From Lysinibacillus sp. FJAT-14745 (GTDB taxonomy: Bacteria > Bacillota > Bacilli > Bacillales_A > Planococcaceae), in the NCBI RefSeq assembly GCF_001275675.1, contig NZ_LITM01000008.1, forward strand, positions 137,998 to 201,997: DNA of 64,000 bases, in the 5' to 3' direction. A program made the translations under genes and the position numbers. Below the pieces are notes generated by a model. That model worked only from the letters and a program-made list of their open reading frames with translations. It was not told where the DNA came from and searched no databases. Shown in pieces: positions 56,257 through 64,000 of the stretch. The number at the start of each line of letters is the position of its first letter. The stretch's first letter is position 1.

Positions 56257-57924
56257 TTAGACTATATCTGAAAAATACTGTACCGTTTTCATTGGTGCAC
56301 CCATTTCTCGTAATGCCCATGTATGCTCTAAATAAATATCTGCTAGCTTCTCATATTTGCCGCCGAATCTTTGTGCCCATTCGACTGCTACCACACTTTC
56401 ATATAAATGCGCCATTTTCTCTGCGACCTTTTTTGCCTCAAACGTTTTCGTTGCATCGTCTAAACCGGCAAATGTTTGCAAAGTTGAATCTAGTTTTGCT
56501 AATTGATCCATAACAATTTCGACTAATGGACTGGTAGCTAGTTTCTCTAGACGTTCTTCCATGACACGAACAAACATTTCGTGCGCATGAAACTTATCAA
56601 CTAAACGAATGAGCTCTAAAGCTAAAATATTCGCAGTCCCCTCCCACACAGTAAGCACCTGTGCATCTCGTAATAACCGAGGTGTAACAAAATCTTCAAT
56701 ATAGCCGTTTCCGCCATGTAATTCAATGGCTTCACTAGCATAATGTACAGCTTGCTCTGCCGTTTCTTTTTTCATGATAGCAATATACAAACGATTCAAA
56801 ACGATGTCCTCTTTATTCCCCTGCCCACTAGTTACTTTATCGTACAGCTGAATAAGATCAAAAACCGTGGCAACTTCTACATGAAGCTTGGCAGCGAATT
56901 TCCCTAATGTATCCTGAATCATAGGATATTGCGTTAAAGGCTTTCCAAAGGCATGACGATTTGTCACATAATGCTTCGCCTCTAAATAGCCGCGGCGCAT
57001 AATGCCGATAGAAGCAACCGCATTGCAAATTCTTGATAAATTAAGCGCCTCCAGCATATAGTAAATTCCTTTATTTGGGTCACCTACAACATATGCTAGC
57101 GCACCATCAAATTCCACCTCACCAGAAGGTACTGCTCTTACACCAAGTTTATCCTTTAAACGCCGAATGCGCAGGTTATTAACTGTACCATCCTCATTTC
57201 GCCATGGAACTGCAAACAATGTTAAGCCCTTTGAACCTACCTGAGCCCCTTCCATGCGTGCCAATACCATGGTTACACCGCACATTCCTGCGTTCGATGC
57301 AAAATATTTCTCCCCATATAAACGATACTGATTGCCGTCCTTTCTTGCTTCCACAACATTCGCACCAACATCAGAGCCACCTTGACGCTCCGTTAAAAAT
57401 GTAGCTCCCTCATATAGTTCCGTATCTCCTGTTGCACAAACATGTGGTAAAAAGCGCTCCTTCACCTCATCACTCGCATAATGATCAAGTAAATAAGCCG
57501 TTGCCATTGTTAAAGTAACAGGACAGTAAAAGCCTGGCTCAGCATGTGATAGTATATAGCCTTGAGCAAAGCTATAGACATAATTGCCCTTTCTACCTAA
57601 TTGCGGAATATCCTTATGCACATAGCCAACAATGCCAGTATTGTACGTCTCTTCAATTGTTCTTTTATAACCATCATTGACCCAAATCTCTGACACTTCT
57701 TCACCATAGGCACTATACCTTTGTAATCGAGGCTCACCCTCTCTATCCGTATGCTTTGCTCTCACATCAATATCTCCAGCACAAAGCTCACCGAAATCTG
57801 TTAGCTCGCGTGTGGCATAGTCTGCAAACTCTTTATCTAGCATCATTTCTAAAACTTTATGAAGTGTATCATTATCTTTAAAAAAGTTTGTTGTTTTCAT
57901 TTCTTCCTGCTGTAAAACCTTCAT
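56257..57924 (-). CDS. AidB-like acyl-CoA dehydrogenase family protein
   Basis: A 555-residue protein, longer than ordinary acyl-CoA dehydrogenases. The FAD/acyl-CoA dehydrogenase core is present (GATFLTERQGGSDVGANVVE, NRHAFGKPLTQYPMIQDTL, ELHGGNGYIEDFVTPRLLRD). The position of the catalytic glutamate reads LTVWEGTANILALELIR, as in the AidB branch. A C-terminal helical extension of about 110 residues follows. The ATG has AGAGGTG 7 bases upstream. It starts 1 bp after the acyl-CoA ligase stop. Catalytic function is uncertain; AidB itself is linked to alkylation stress, but the operon here points to acyl-CoA metabolism. Confidence 0.85.
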   Translation of the reverse strand: MKVLQQEEMKTTNFFKDNDTLHKVLEMMLDKEFADYATRELTDFGELCAGDIDVRAKHTDREGEPRLQRYSAYGEEVSEIWVNDGYKRTIEETYNTGIVGYVHKDIPQLGRKGNYVYSFAQGYILSHAEPGFYCPVTLTMATAYLLDHYASDEVKERFLPHVCATGDTELYEGATFLTERQGGSDVGANVVEARKDGNQYRLYGEKYFASNAGMCGVTMVLARMEGAQVGSKGLTLFAVPWRNEDGTVNNLRIRRLKDKLGVRAVPSGEVEFDGALAYVVGDPNKGIYYMLEALNLSRICNAVASIGIMRRGYLEAKHYVTNRHAFGKPLTQYPMIQDTLGKFAAKLHVEVATVFDLIQLYDKVTSGQGNKEDIVLNRLYIAIMKKETAEQAVHYASEAIELHGGNGYIEDFVTPRLLRDAQVLTVWEGTANILALELIRLVDKFHAHEMFVRVMEERLEKLATSPLVEIVMDQLAKLDSTLQTFAGLDDATKTFEAKKVAEKMAHLYESVVAVEWAQRFGGKYEKLADIYLEHTWALREMGAPMKTVQYFSDIV

Positions 57925-57925
57925 G

Positions 57926-59428
57926 CTATCTCACCTCTTGTCCCTTCAAGGATTGTTTTAGTATTTTGCCCGATGCATTTCGTGGTAGCGCTTCCACACG
58001 TTCAAAGATGCGTGGAATTTTATATTTAGCAAGATGCTCCTCCAAATAAGCTTTAAGTTCGTCCTCGTCAATGTCTGTTTTAGCGGCATAAACAGCCTTC
58101 ACCGTTTCTCCCCACTCTGAATGCGGTACACCAATTACAGCAACTTCAAATATCCCCTTATAGCTCAACATACTATCTTCAATTTCTTTCGGGTAAATAT
58201 TCACACCGCCTGAAAAAATAACATCCTTTTTACGATCCACAATCCAAATATAGCCGTCCTCATCTAGGCGAGCTAAGTCACCTGTTTTCAGCCAGCCATC
58301 TATAAATGCAGCCTTTGTTGCAACATCATCCTTGTAATAACCCAGCATGTTACCCTCACCAAGTAAGACAATTTCTCCTACTTCACCAACACTGACATCT
58401 TCTCCATTATCGTTAATAATCCGCAGCTCCGCTCCAAGTGGTGCACGCCGACCAACACTCCCCGCCTTCGTTGCATGCTCTTCACCAAACAATATTGAAC
58501 CGTTTGGACCAGCCTCAGTTAAGCCATAAACACAAGTTAAATTTTCTGTTTTGAAAGCTTTTTGTAAATGGCGAACTTCGTTTTGTGATAACGGCGCTCC
58601 ACCATAAGCCCACCATTTCATCGATGATAAATCAGTTGTTTGCAATCTTGGCAGTTGGGCAGTTAACAAATAAGCGACAGGAGCGCCAAAGAAATGCGTT
58701 GTTCTTTCCTGCTCAATTGAATCTATCAATAAATCAGGTGTAAATGTTGGCGTTAGTACATTTGTCGAGCCTACAAGTACTCCTGCCATTAAAAATAAAT
58801 GTAATGGAGCTGAATGCGTCAACGGCATCATAAGAAGGATCCGGCTTTCAGGCTTTACTTCCATTTCTATTGCAATCATTTGCGCTACAGTTAAAATATT
58901 GCGATAGCTAAACATTACACCCTTTGGTTTTCCCGTTGTACCCGAGGTATATAAAATCGTTGAGACATCATCTTCATTCAGCTGGCAATCAATTGTTTCA
59001 ATGCTTGCATGTTGAATAAGTGTTTCATAGTTTAGCCAACCAGCCTTCTCTTGACCTGTTTTGATTTTTAAAGGAACAACCGTGATTTTTTCAACAGCTG
59101 CAAAAATTGCCTCATGTACTAGAATAGCTTTAGCATCAGCATGTTGGGCTACATACTCAACCTCTTGCAGCGTAAATTTCGCATTTACTGGAACGACAAT
59201 AGCTCCAATACGCTGACTAGCAAAATAGCTAACAACAAACTCTACTACATTTGGCATAAAAATGATTACTTTATCGCCTTGCCGCACACCCTGCTCTAAT
59301 AAAGCATGACTAAAACGTGTCACTTGCTCATCTAAATCACGATAAGTCACTCGTTCCCCCTGACAAACAACAGCTTCACTCATAGGGTACTTTCGCGCAT
59401 TACGTGCTAACAAATTCGAACTATTCAT
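57926..59428 (-). CDS. AMP-forming acyl-CoA synthetase (fatty-acid-CoA ligase family)
   Basis: Activates a carboxylic acid through an acyl-adenylate. It has 500 residues of the ANL superfamily: P-loop ILYTSGTTGKPKGVMFSYRN, AYGGAPLSQ, YGLTEAGPNGSILFGEE, GWLKTGDLARLDEDGYIWIVDRKKDVI and C-terminal lysine PRNASGKILK. It is too short for long-chain FadD with an N-terminal extension; the substrate is unknown. Its start overlaps the merR stop by 8 bp. Confidence 0.9.
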   Translation of the reverse strand: MNSSNLLARNARKYPMSEAVVCQGERVTYRDLDEQVTRFSHALLEQGVRQGDKVIIFMPNVVEFVVSYFASQRIGAIVVPVNAKFTLQEVEYVAQHADAKAILVHEAIFAAVEKITVVPLKIKTGQEKAGWLNYETLIQHASIETIDCQLNEDDVSTILYTSGTTGKPKGVMFSYRNILTVAQMIAIEMEVKPESRILLMMPLTHSAPLHLFLMAGVLVGSTNVLTPTFTPDLLIDSIEQERTTHFFGAPVAYLLTAQLPRLQTTDLSSMKWWAYGGAPLSQNEVRHLQKAFKTENLTCVYGLTEAGPNGSILFGEEHATKAGSVGRRAPLGAELRIINDNGEDVSVGEVGEIVLLGEGNMLGYYKDDVATKAAFIDGWLKTGDLARLDEDGYIWIVDRKKDVIFSGGVNIYPKEIEDSMLSYKGIFEVAVIGVPHSEWGETVKAVYAAKTDIDEDELKAYLEEHLAKYKIPRIFERVEALPRNASGKILKQSLKGQEVR

Positions 59429-59816
59429 CGTGCATCTCTCCCTTTAAAGTCGCTATTTTATCTATAAAAACGCCTTGTAATTGCTGTAACTCACTCTTCA
59501 TTTGTGCAAGCTCTGCTATTTTGCTATCAATCTCTTGAATTTTTTGCTCCCCATATTCGACCGTACGCTCCAACTGCTGAATGCCCGTGCGATCATAATC
59601 AAACAGCAATACCATCTCCTTAATCTCCTCAAGTGAAAAACCGTAACGCTTTCCTCGGAAAATAAGCTTCAGCTTCGCTAATTCTTTTTTTGAAAAGGTT
59701 CGCTGATTAGTAGATGATCGATCAGGATTAAGCAGCCCAAGCTCCTCATAATAGCGAATTGTCCGTGTTGAAACATTAAACCGCTTAGCCACTTCTTGAA
59801 TCGTCTTCAACATCAT
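59421..59816 (-). CDS. MerR family regulator of the acyl-CoA operon
   Basis: A 131-residue regulator. The N-terminal winged helix-turn-helix is TIQEVAKRFNVSTRTIRYYE with ELGLLNPDRSSTNQRTFSK, followed by a long dimerisation coiled coil (about residues 80-115). No metal-binding cysteines are present, so it is more like the acyl-CoA-related MerR group than a metal sensor. It is first in the operon with acyl-CoA ligase and AidB-like dehydrogenase. The promoter upstream has the 19-bp spacer typical of MerR control. Confidence 0.9.
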   Translation of the reverse strand: MMLKTIQEVAKRFNVSTRTIRYYEELGLLNPDRSSTNQRTFSKKELAKLKLIFRGKRYGFSLEEIKEMVLLFDYDRTGIQQLERTVEYGEQKIQEIDSKIAELAQMKSELQQLQGVFIDKIATLKGEMHDE

Positions 59817-59837
59817 CTCCCCTTCCCGTTTTCCATC

Positions 59838-59868
59838 AGTATATCATTGACGCTAACGTAAACTTCAA
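59838..59868 (-). promoter_or_regulatory. MerR-type promoter with operator in a 19-bp spacer
   Basis: On the minus strand TTGAAG (-35, 59868-59863) and TATACT (-10, 59843-59838) are separated by 19 bp. The spacer holds an inverted repeat, TTTACG-TTAG-CGTCAA. Overlong spacers with a central dyad are the mark of MerR-regulated promoters. It serves the operon that starts with merR, so autoregulation is inferred. Confidence 0.7.
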
Positions 59869-59929
59869 CAAGATATCTGAATTTTTAAGAAAATTATTGA
59901 TTTAAGCAGCTGAATAGGATTATTCCGGG

Positions 59930-60635
59930 ATGTCTTTCATTTGTTTTGCGGGACTTTCTGTCAGTTTGCGAGGGCTTTTTGTCGCATCGAGGGTTCTTTC
60001 CGTCGCTTTGACTGTTCTTTCCGTCGTTCCGGCGATGCGTTCCGTCGCTTTGATGATTCTTTCCGTCGCTCTAATGGGGCGTTCCGTCGCTTCGACGATT
60101 CTTTCCGTCGTTCTGGCTGCTCCTTCCGTCGCTTTGATGATCCTATCCACCACTTCGACTGTTCTATCCATGACTTTGGCTGTTCTATCCATGACTTCGG
60201 CTTCTCTATCCACGACTTTGCCTTCTCTATCCACGATTTCGGCTTCTCTATCCACGATTTTGGCTGTTCTATCCGTCGCTTCGGATTCTTTCCGTCACTC
60301 TGGTGGTTCCTTCCATCGCTTCGACTGTTCTTTCCGTCGCCCTGGCTGCTCCTTCCGTCGCTCTGGAGGTTCCTTCCGTCGCTTCGACTGATCCTTCCGT
60401 CGCCCTGGCTGCTCCTTCCGTCCCTTCGATGATTCTATCCACGATTTTGGCTGTTCTATCCGTCGCTTCGGATTCCTTCCGTCTCTCTGGAGGTTCCTTC
60501 CGTCGCTTCGACTGTTCTTTCCGCCGTCCTAGCTACTCCTTCCGTCGCCCCGGATTCCTTCCGTCGCTTCCGAGGTTCTTTCCGTCGACCTGGTGACTCT
60601 TTCCATCGCTCTGCTGATTCTTCCCGTCGCTTCTA
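59930..60635. repeat. Long 21-bp tandem array C2 (core TTTCCGTCGCTTTG)
   Basis: About 33 tandem units. From 59930 the first 16 keep an exact 21-bp phase; then 18-bp and 22-bp units appear. A higher-order repeat is visible: the block 60266-60347 recurs at 60453-60534, 187 bp further on. A central run (60140-60265) uses a variant core, CTATCCACGACTTTG. It fills the gap between the merR promoter and the argS terminator. Open frames on both strands are by-products of the period. Confidence 0.9.
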
Positions 60636-60643
60636 AAACATAC

Positions 60644-60676
60644 AAAAACCCCCGGCATATTGTTGTGCCGGGGGTT
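60644..60676 (-). terminator. Strong intrinsic terminator of argS
   Basis: AACCCCCGGCA pairs with TGCCGGGGGTT and is followed by TTTGT on the minus strand, 14 bases after the argS stop. Confidence 0.92.
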
Positions 60677-60689
60677 AGAAAGACTATTA

Positions 60690-62360
60690 TTACATTTTTT
60701 CCGGTGCAGATACGCCGATTAAGCGTAATGCGTTGGCAATTGTTGTACGTACAGCAGTAATAAGCGCTAAGCGAGCCTCTGTTAACTCTTTATTTGAAGC
60801 ATCTAACACTTTTTCAGCGTTATAGAAGCTGTGGAATGCAGCCGCTGTTTCTTGAATATAGTTGGCGATACGGTGTGGTGTACGGTGCTTCGCAGCATCT
60901 GCTACCACTTTCGGGAAGTCGCCCACTTTTTTCAGTAAATCAATTTCTTTTTCTGCAGTTAACAGAGTTAAATGATCTGTTGTTGCAGCAAAGCCTTGCT
61001 CATTTGCTGAGCGTAAAATTGACGAAATACGTGCATGCGCATATTGTGCATAATACACTGGGTTTTCGTTTGATTGAGATACGGCAAGGTCAAGGTCAAA
61101 GTCCATGTGAGAATCGCCTGCAGTTTTCACGAAGAAATAACGTACTGCATCTAGGCCAACTTCTTCTACAAGCTCACGCATTGTAACAGCGTTCCCTGTA
61201 CGTTTAGACATTTTGAATTTCTCACCGTTTTTATAAAGCTGAACCATTTGGATGATTTCTACTTCAAGTGTATCACGGTCGTGGCCAAGTGCTTGAATAG
61301 CAGCCTTCATACGTGGGATATAGCCATGGTGGTCAGCTCCCCAAATATTAATTAATTTATCGAAGCCACGTACAATTTTATCCTCATGGTATGCGATATC
61401 TGGAGTTAGATATGTGAAAGAGCCATCATTTTTAATTAACACGCGGTCTTTATCATCGCCATATGTTGTCGAACGGAACCAAGTAGCACCGTCTTCTTCA
61501 AATACATGACCATTCGCTTTTAGTTTATCTAACGCTACTTCGATTTTGCCGTTTTCATATAGAGAAGTTTCTGAATACCACACATCAAAGTTTACACGGA
61601 AGTTTGCAAGGTCTGTTTTTAACTTGTCTAATTCTAACGCTAAACCATGTTGACGGAAGAATGCAAAACGTTCTTCTTCAGTTTTAGATAAAATTGCATC
61701 GCCATGCTCACTAGCTAGTTTACCAGCGATCTCAATAATATCTGAACCGTGGTAGCCATCTTCTGGCATCTCAGCATCCATTCCTAAAGCTTGCTTATAA
61801 CGCGCTTCAAGTGAATAAGCTAAGTTATTAATTTGATTACCCGCATCGTTAATGTAGTACTCACGTGATACTTCATAACCTGCCATATCTAATACGTTAC
61901 ATAGTGAATCCCCTACAGAAGCTCCACGCGCATGACCTAAATGAAGATCACCTGTTGGATTTGCAGATACGAATTCAATTTGAACTTTTTCTCCCGCACC
62001 AGCATTTGAACGACCATAATCAGCACCTTGCTCAAGCACTGCTTTTACTACACCTGATAAGAAATCTTTACGTACAGTAATATTCATGAAGCCAGGGCCA
62101 GCAATATCGATTTTTTCAATATCTGTACCTGCTGTGTCAAGATTTTCTAAAATAGCTTCCGCAATCGCACGAGGTGGTTTTTTTGCTAATTTCGTTAATT
62201 GCATAGCAATATTTGTTGCATAGTCTCCGTTTGCTTTATCCTTCGGTGTTTCAAGGTGAATATTTAATTCTGTGCCAGCCTCGACTAAGCCAGCTTTTTC
62301 AACAGCCTGCGCAATCGCTGCTTTAATGGCTTGTTGTACTTGTTCTACTGCGTTCATCAT
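60690..62360 (-). CDS. argS: Arginyl-tRNA synthetase
   Basis: Class I synthetase charging tRNA-Arg. It has 556 residues. The HIGH motif is [14 protein letters not shown], the KMSKS-like motif is [12 protein letters not shown], the N-terminal Arg-tRNA domain begins [14 protein letters not shown], and the C-terminal DALR anticodon domain has [15 protein letters not shown]. Its start (ATGATG) overlaps the ywiB stop by 4 bp after GGAGG. Confidence 0.97.
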   Translation of the reverse strand: MMNAVEQVQQAIKAAIAQAVEKAGLVEAGTELNIHLETPKDKANGDYATNIAMQLTKLAKKPPRAIAEAILENLDTAGTDIEKIDIAGPGFMNITVRKDFLSGVVKAVLEQGADYGRSNAGAGEKVQIEFVSANPTGDLHLGHARGASVGDSLCNVLDMAGYEVSREYYINDAGNQINNLAYSLEARYKQALGMDAEMPEDGYHGSDIIEIAGKLASEHGDAILSKTEEERFAFFRQHGLALELDKLKTDLANFRVNFDVWYSETSLYENGKIEVALDKLKANGHVFEEDGATWFRSTTYGDDKDRVLIKNDGSFTYLTPDIAYHEDKIVRGFDKLINIWGADHHGYIPRMKAAIQALGHDRDTLEVEIIQMVQLYKNGEKFKMSKRTGNAVTMRELVEEVGLDAVRYFFVKTAGDSHMDFDLDLAVSQSNENPVYYAQYAHARISSILRSANEQGFAATTDHLTLLTAEKEIDLLKKVGDFPKVVADAAKHRTPHRIANYIQETAAAFHSFYNAEKVLDASNKELTEARLALITAVRTTIANALRLIGVSAPEKM

Positions 62361-62788
62361 TGTACCTCCGTAAATGTAATATCTAATTTATAATTGCCAA
62401 CGGATTGCCCACCCATTAGTAAATCGTACTGTACATGGAAATCTCCGCTTACTGCCTGTTTTGTATACGTCATTTTTTTCGTGTGGATGACGAGTGGCAT
62501 TGAACCGAACTCACTTTCATAATGACCTATTTGTTGTTCAATTATGTTAAGTGGTAGTCGCATTTTTACTGCTCCAGTACGCATAATTAATGCCTGTTCA
62601 TTGCCTAGCTTCATAGTTGTGCGGATGGTTTTATCCTCCTGCACCTCTTCATATTTCAAATAGATGCTTCCTGCTTTTTCAAGTAGCTGCCCTGTCAGCA
62701 ACATTTCATAACTTTCGGACTCCCCATCAATTGGGCAAATCGTAGAAATGAGCTTAATGTTCACCTGCGATCTTACTTCGTTCGCCAT
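62357..62788 (-). CDS. ywiB: DUF1934 beta-barrel protein YwiB
   Basis: A 143-residue protein with alternating beta-strand patterns and no signal peptide, matching the calycin-like DUF1934 family. B. subtilis ywiB lies directly upstream of argS, as here, with overlapping stop and start. The function is unknown. Confidence 0.87.
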   Translation of the reverse strand: MANEVRSQVNIKLISTICPIDGESESYEMLLTGQLLEKAGSIYLKYEEVQEDKTIRTTMKLGNEQALIMRTGAVKMRLPLNIIEQQIGHYESEFGSMPLVIHTKKMTYTKQAVSGDFHVQYDLLMGGQSVGNYKLDITFTEVQ

Positions 62789-62912
62789 TATGGACGCTCC
62801 CTTTTATTGTTTTTACTATAACCTTTTTATTATAGGATGAATACTCATATTTTTTCAAGATAGAAGTAAGTATTCTAGCCGATGTAGCAGTAATTTGTTC
62901 ATTATTTAATGA

Positions 62913-62941
62913 TTGACACAAATTGGCTGTAAATCTACAGT
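62913..62941 (+). promoter_or_regulatory. Probable SigA promoter of the dehydratase gene
   Basis: TTGACA and TACAGT are spaced by 17 bp. A small dyad CTGTA/TACAG overlaps the -10 region (62927-62940) and could be an operator. Confidence 0.5.
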
Positions 62942-62993
62942 TATATTAAGGAGTTTGAATATTCGATTATTTTAACGAAATGAGGGTTGCTGT

Positions 62994-63923
62994 ATGTTAA
63001 CACTTGAACAAATTCATGCTGCTAAACGAAGAATTTCACCTTATATATATGAAACGCCTATTATTCGATTAAATGGGCTCAATCAACTTTTAGGATGTCA
63101 CGTCTATATAAAAGCCGAGAATATGCAAAAAACAAACTCCTTTAAACTTCGAGGGGCTCTCAATAAAATGCTTTCCATGCCTTTAGAACAATTACAAAAA
63201 GGCGTAGTCGCTGCATCCTCAGGTAATCATGGCAAAGGTGTTGCCTATGCAGGCAAGCTATTAAATAGTAAAGCGACAATTGTTCTTCCAGATTCAGCTC
63301 CTACTGTTAAGGTTGAAGGAATACGTGCCTTAGGTGCAGAAGTTGTACAGTGTAAGCTGGCAGAAAGACATGTTCTTACAGAAAAACTCAGTCGCGATAA
63401 TGGCTATTGCAACATACATCCTTATGATGATTACGATATTATGGCAGGACAAGGAACAGCAGGTTTAGAAATAGTAGCACAGCTTCCTGAAGTCGAAACT
63501 ATTGTTGTTCCTATTGGCGGTGGTGGATTAATTAGTGGCATTGCAACTGCTGTCAAATCCATTGCACCTCATATCAAAATAATTGGTGTGGAGCCTGCTG
63601 TTGTTTCGCGTTATACAAAAAGCTTAGAAGCTGGTGAAAGATTGCTGTTAGCGGAACAAAAATCTTTGGCAGATGCCCTACTCACTTTACAGCCTGGGGA
63701 ACGGAATTTTCCAATTGTTCAACAGCTTATCGATGAGGTTGTAAGTGTAGATGAAGCATTGATTCAACGCGGGATGAAAACCTTACTTTCAGAGGGTAAA
63801 ATTATCGCAGAACCCTCCTCTTCTATCGGCATTGGCGCTGCCCTGCAAGGAACTTTACCTATTCGTACAAACGAAAAAGTGTGCTTCCTTATTTCAGGAG
63901 GTAATGTTGGATTAGAGCTTTAG
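62994..63923 (+). CDS. Threonine/serine dehydratase-like PLP enzyme
   Basis: Fold type II PLP enzyme that deaminates threonine or serine. It has 309 residues with no C-terminal regulatory ACT domain. The PLP lysine is Lys51 in KTNSFKLRGALNK; SSGNHGKGVAYAG and the phosphate-binding PIGGGGLISGIAT follow, and the end reads LISGGNVGLEL. Family members usually continue some 10 residues past SGGNV, and here the stop lies one or two bases from the end of an antisense group II intron, so slight truncation is possible. GAGGGTT precedes the ATG. Serine racemase is an alternative. Confidence 0.85.
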   Translation: MLTLEQIHAAKRRISPYIYETPIIRLNGLNQLLGCHVYIKAENMQKTNSFKLRGALNKMLSMPLEQLQKGVVAASSGNHGKGVAYAGKLLNSKATIVLPDSAPTVKVEGIRALGAEVVQCKLAERHVLTEKLSRDNGYCNIHPYDDYDIMAGQGTAGLEIVAQLPEVETIVVPIGGGGLISGIATAVKSIAPHIKIIGVEPAVVSRYTKSLEAGERLLLAEQKSLADALLTLQPGERNFPIVQQLIDEVVSVDEALIQRGMKTLLSEGKIIAEPSSSIGIGAALQGTLPIRTNEKVCFLISGGNVGLEL

Positions 63924-64000
63924 AATCGAGTAGGAGGGAGTGACTAACTCCCGACCTCTCCAACCACCGTACGTACGGATCCGTATACGGCGGTTCAATT
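63924..64000 (-). mobile_element. 3' end of a group II intron (domains V and VI), class C-like
   Basis: On the minus strand the sequence from the window edge folds as domain V. A 10-bp lower stem is AACCGCCGTA / TACGGTGGTT, a 2-nt CG bulge follows, and the upper stem is TACG/CGTA with loop GATC. The triad region reads CGC as in class C introns. Domain VI follows (GGGAGT/ACTCCC, with an unpaired A in CCTACTC). The intron then ends near CTCGAT at about 63925. The reverse-transcriptase frame would lie beyond 64000. Confidence 0.8.

Noticed and set aside
59930..60635. CRISPR array
   Set aside because: Units abut directly with no unique spacers of about 30 bp, and no cas gene is present. The same applies to the other 21-bp arrays.

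Overview
This window reads as chromosomal DNA of a low-GC, endospore-forming Firmicute in the Bacillaceae/Planococcaceae, most likely Lysinibacillus or a close relative. That assignment is an inference from gene content, protein similarity recalled from memory and gene order; no database search was run. Almost every gene lies on the minus strand, and the backbone order matches the Bacillus subtilis segment from mbl to argS.

Layout, left to right in window coordinates (transcription mostly runs right to left). 1-5 kb: mbl (3' end cut by the window edge), spoIIID, spoIIQ, spoIID and murA. 5-12.8 kb: ywzB and the complete F1Fo ATP synthase operon atpIBEFHAGDC. 13-23.5 kb: wecB/mnaA, upp, a PAS-degenerate GGDEF-EAL protein, glyA, ywlG, rpiB, a chemoreceptor-like protein, the arginine phosphatase ywlE and an MntP-like pump. 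23.7-36 kb: ywlC, spoIIR, prmC, prfA, tdk, rpmE, rho, glpX, a second murA, transaldolase, fbaA and spo0F. 36-39.6 kb: ywjG (plus strand), pyrG with a recognisable reiterative-transcription attenuator, and rpoE. 40-51 kb: an accessory block for short and branched acyl-CoA metabolism (icmF, tetR, two acyl-CoA dehydrogenases, hbd, thiolase, fadF). 51.5-56.2 kb: a cobalamin uptake, remodelling and adenosylation operon (btuF, btuC, btuD-cbiZ fusion, pduO-type adenosyltransferase) behind a cobalamin riboswitch. 56.2-59.9 kb: a MerR, acyl-CoA ligase and AidB-like dehydrogenase operon. 60.7-64 kb: argS, ywiB, a plus-strand threonine/serine dehydratase, and at the right edge the 3' end (domains V and VI) of a class C-like group II intron.

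Genes that work together: the riboswitch-controlled B12 operon can supply the adenosylcobalamin needed by IcmF, and IcmF feeds butyryl-CoA into the adjacent dehydrogenase/Hbd/thiolase set. SpoIIID, SpoIIQ, SpoIID, SpoIIR and Spo0F show a sporulating host.

The least explained feature is in the intergenic spaces. At least seven of them hold tandem arrays built on a 21-bp period (sometimes 18 bp), in sequence families that look related to each other. Several arrays sit beside copies of one dispersed element (core TAACGTGGGTTGATTTCC). The most complete element copy is a MITE-like structure whose two internal modules keep a stem-loop through compensatory base changes. I do not recognise a described family that accounts for these arrays, and this is my main candidate for something new.
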